From NCBI GenBank assembly GCA_000320545.1, contig ADNK01000910.1, positions 33,735-97,734 on the forward strand: DNA of 64,000 bases, read 5' to 3'. Position numbers and translations under genes: made by a program. Below are positions 62,225 to 64,000 of the stretch, in pieces. Under the pieces are notes generated by a model. It made no database searches and was not told where the DNA came from. It saw only the letters and a list, made by a program, of their open reading frames with translations. The first letter of the stretch is position 1; the number at the start of each line of letters is the position of its first letter. This DNA is from Bigelowiella natans CCMP2755 (Eukaryota > Cercozoa > Chlorarachniophyceae).

Positions 62225-62820
62225 TCAGAAATACATGGAGATATGGTGGTTGAAGTTTGGCCTCCGTGCCAATTCCTCCGAAGTGGCAGCAGCTGTGCGA
62301 AAGAACGCCATCATGTCCTTTGCCTTTCGAGCCCAGTGCGCCTGACACACACACAGAGAGAAAGAGAGAGAGAGGAGGAGGAGGGAGGGGGGAGGGGAAC
62401 GGGAGAGGGGAGGGAGAAAAACGATCGTCTCATCATTAGGATCAAAACCACTCAATCATCAAAAGAATATCTCACTAAAAATGAGCGCAGATGTATACAC
62501 ACACGTGTTGTGCGTGTGCATGTTCGGGTGCATCCGACACGATCACGACACCGATGCCGCGTCGAGTTTCCCGTAACAACAATTACAACACCAATACCAA
62601 CAACACCAATACCAACAACAACAATAACAACAACAACAACATGACCTTCTTCTTACTGATCTCACACAACTCGCGACCACTCGCTACACTACTCCTACTA
62701 CTACTACTACTACTACTACTACTGCTACTACTTCTACTACTAATACTAATACGGACGTCGCAGCTACTAACATAACAAAAGAGACAAGAAAAGACATCTA
62801 GGACTACCAAACTACTACTG

Positions 62821-62853
<33 letters not shown>

Positions 62854-63017
62854 GAGGCTGAAACTCCCTCACTGTCCAGCTGCCGAGCTGTCGGCGTTTC
62901 TGATGGTAAAGGGGATCCGAATCCTCCAGCCGCGCGTATATCACCGCGTCGTTGTCCTCATAGTTCTGGTCGATCGTGAAGCCGTAGTTGACAAAATACC
63001 GACCCTGATGTTGTTAA

Positions 63018-63048
<31 letters not shown>

Positions 63049-63341
63049 TGGCCGCAACAGAACATCATATGCGCCACTGGTTTGTGTATGTGTGCGTGTG
63101 TTGGTGAATGAGTCCATGCATGGTCAGGGCTAGCATCGGAAAAATCATTGTCGTTGTTGTCGTATTTGTCGCATTTGTCGTAATCGTCGTCGTCATCATC
63201 ATCATTTTCATCATCCTCCGGTCGGTCGCACTACCTGCCATTTTCGTCCATAGCTATCAAAAAGCTGCTGATCCGACCCCACCTAAAGGGCAATCACGAT
63301 TTGTGTCTTCACGCCCCTTTCTGTGCAGTCTCTCTCCCTCT

Positions 63342-63382
<41 letters not shown>

Positions 63383-63890
63383 TCTCCTCTGTGTGTGTGT
63401 CTCAAAGACGAAGGAGAACACATGCACAGCAGCACCAGCAGAGCACCTTCTGCGTGGTCGTCATCACGAATCCCTGCTTCTTGTCGCTGTATCCCCAAGT
63501 TGTCTGTCTTGTTGGGTGGTGGTTGAGCATATCAGCCATGGGGACCTGATGGTAGTTGTTACAAAGTGAGCGTGTGAGCGAGTGAGTGAGTGTGTGCGTG
63601 TGCGTGCCTAACTCAGCTGAAACATGATAATTAAAAATTTGTCCTCCTCCTCCTCCTCCTCCTCCAGCGACACGTCGTGTCGCCTCGAAAGTACTACGTA
63701 AGTCTTCTTGCACGATGCGTTCTTCTTCAGTAAAATGCAACGCTCGTGCTGCTGTGGAGCGAGCTTAGAAACTCTACTTCAAAACGATGATCATGCTACC
63801 AGGCCATCAGTAGTTCTGCCGTTGATGTCCAACGAGAAGATGCGGGTGATGACTGCCAACCGCCCCCACACCAATTCGACGTAGTGGTAC
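62225..63890 (-). CDS. SETD3-like SET-domain protein methyltransferase, 5' end outside window
   Basis: Exons, all phase-consistent: 63890-63800 (WGRLAVITRIFSLDI), 63545-63447 (VPMADMLNHHPTRQTTWGY), 63282-63235 (QQLFDSYGRKWQ), 63004-62852 (GRYFVNYGFTIDQNYEDNDA) and 62341-62225 (AHWARKAKDMMAFFR ... NHHISMYF, stop at 62225-62227). P.ADMLNH, DSYG and the NYGF..D.N.DN run are the C-terminal SET signatures of the SETD3/LSMT family, with the Tyr and Asn that hold S-adenosylmethionine. SETD3 itself methylates a histidine in actin; whether this homologue does is unknown. The N-terminal half of the SET domain lies beyond position 64000. Introns carry (CT)n at 63338-63380, (ATG)n at 63017-63047 and (ACT)n at 62690-62730 and 62815-62850. 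Confidence 0.85.
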
Positions 63891-64000
63891 CTGCGACAAA
63901 CGTCCGGGAATGTAAGAATACTGGAGTTTAGGAAAGGTGGGGGGAGGGGGGGGGTAGCCGCACAAAAAGAAGTGAAAAATATGTGTGTGTTTTTTTTTAT

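Noticed and set aside
63402-63740. Minus-strand frame with HFTEEERIVQEDL considered as a SETD3 exon
   Set aside because: It lies in the intron between exons 63890-63800 and 63545-63447, which join in phase without it.

Overview
The window is nuclear DNA from an intron-dense eukaryote. Genes are cut into many short exons with GT..AG introns. There are no operons or ribosome-binding sites. The gene set is eukaryotic: myosin motor, cyclophilin, PP2C phosphatase, FAM32A-like protein, SETD3-like SET protein and a GT32 glycosyltransferase. An RluA-type pseudouridine synthase starts with a signal peptide followed by a basic, Ser/Arg-rich stretch. That is the two-part leader of proteins sent to a complex (secondary) plastid, so a microbial alga is the best guess. 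The lineage (chlorarachniophyte, stramenopile, cryptophyte or other) cannot be settled from the sequence alone. All exon models below were joined by eye from splice sites, reading phase and recognisable motifs; none was checked by alignment.

Layout. 1-3839 (+): a protein with two cyclophilin domains, 5' end outside the window. 4702-9114 and further upstream (-): a eukaryotic sugar-transfer-type ATP-grasp protein. 11.1-12.9 kb: unassigned candidate exons. About 12.95-17.9 kb (+): a GT32 (Och1-like) glycosyltransferase. 17.9-19.1 kb: spacer. 19.1-22.2 kb (-) and 23.9-27.0 kb (-): two multi-pass membrane proteins, the second with a long proline-rich tail. 27.2-34.2 kb (+): an unusual myosin with motor, IQ, charged helix, zinc ribbon, EF-hand and PH domain. 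34.8-37.5 kb (-): pseudouridine synthase. 38.4-41.2 kb (-): PP2C. 42.1-46.1 kb (+): a type II membrane glycosyltransferase. 46.9-51.6 kb (-): a secreted, membrane-anchored trypsin-like protease. 52.5-55.1 kb (+): an intronless LRR protein. 55.1-57.0 kb: LINE fragments. 57.1-58.2 kb (-): FAM32A homologue. 58.7-59.7 kb (+): small-GTPase-like protein. 62.2-63.9 kb (-): SETD3-like methyltransferase, 5' end outside the window.

Two sequence textures alternate. Genes at 1-17, 42-50 and 60-64 kb have introns full of di- and trinucleotide microsatellites, some of which run into exons as His, Ser, Asp or Glu runs. Genes at 18-41 kb have short AT-rich introns almost free of microsatellites. Intergenic spacers that lie downstream of gene 3' ends are often packed with the tetranucleotide CTAG, while divergent promoter spacers are not. 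Several genes concern glycosylation or the cell surface (GT32, the second glycosyltransferase, perhaps the ATP-grasp protein and the protease), but nothing shows that they act in one pathway.
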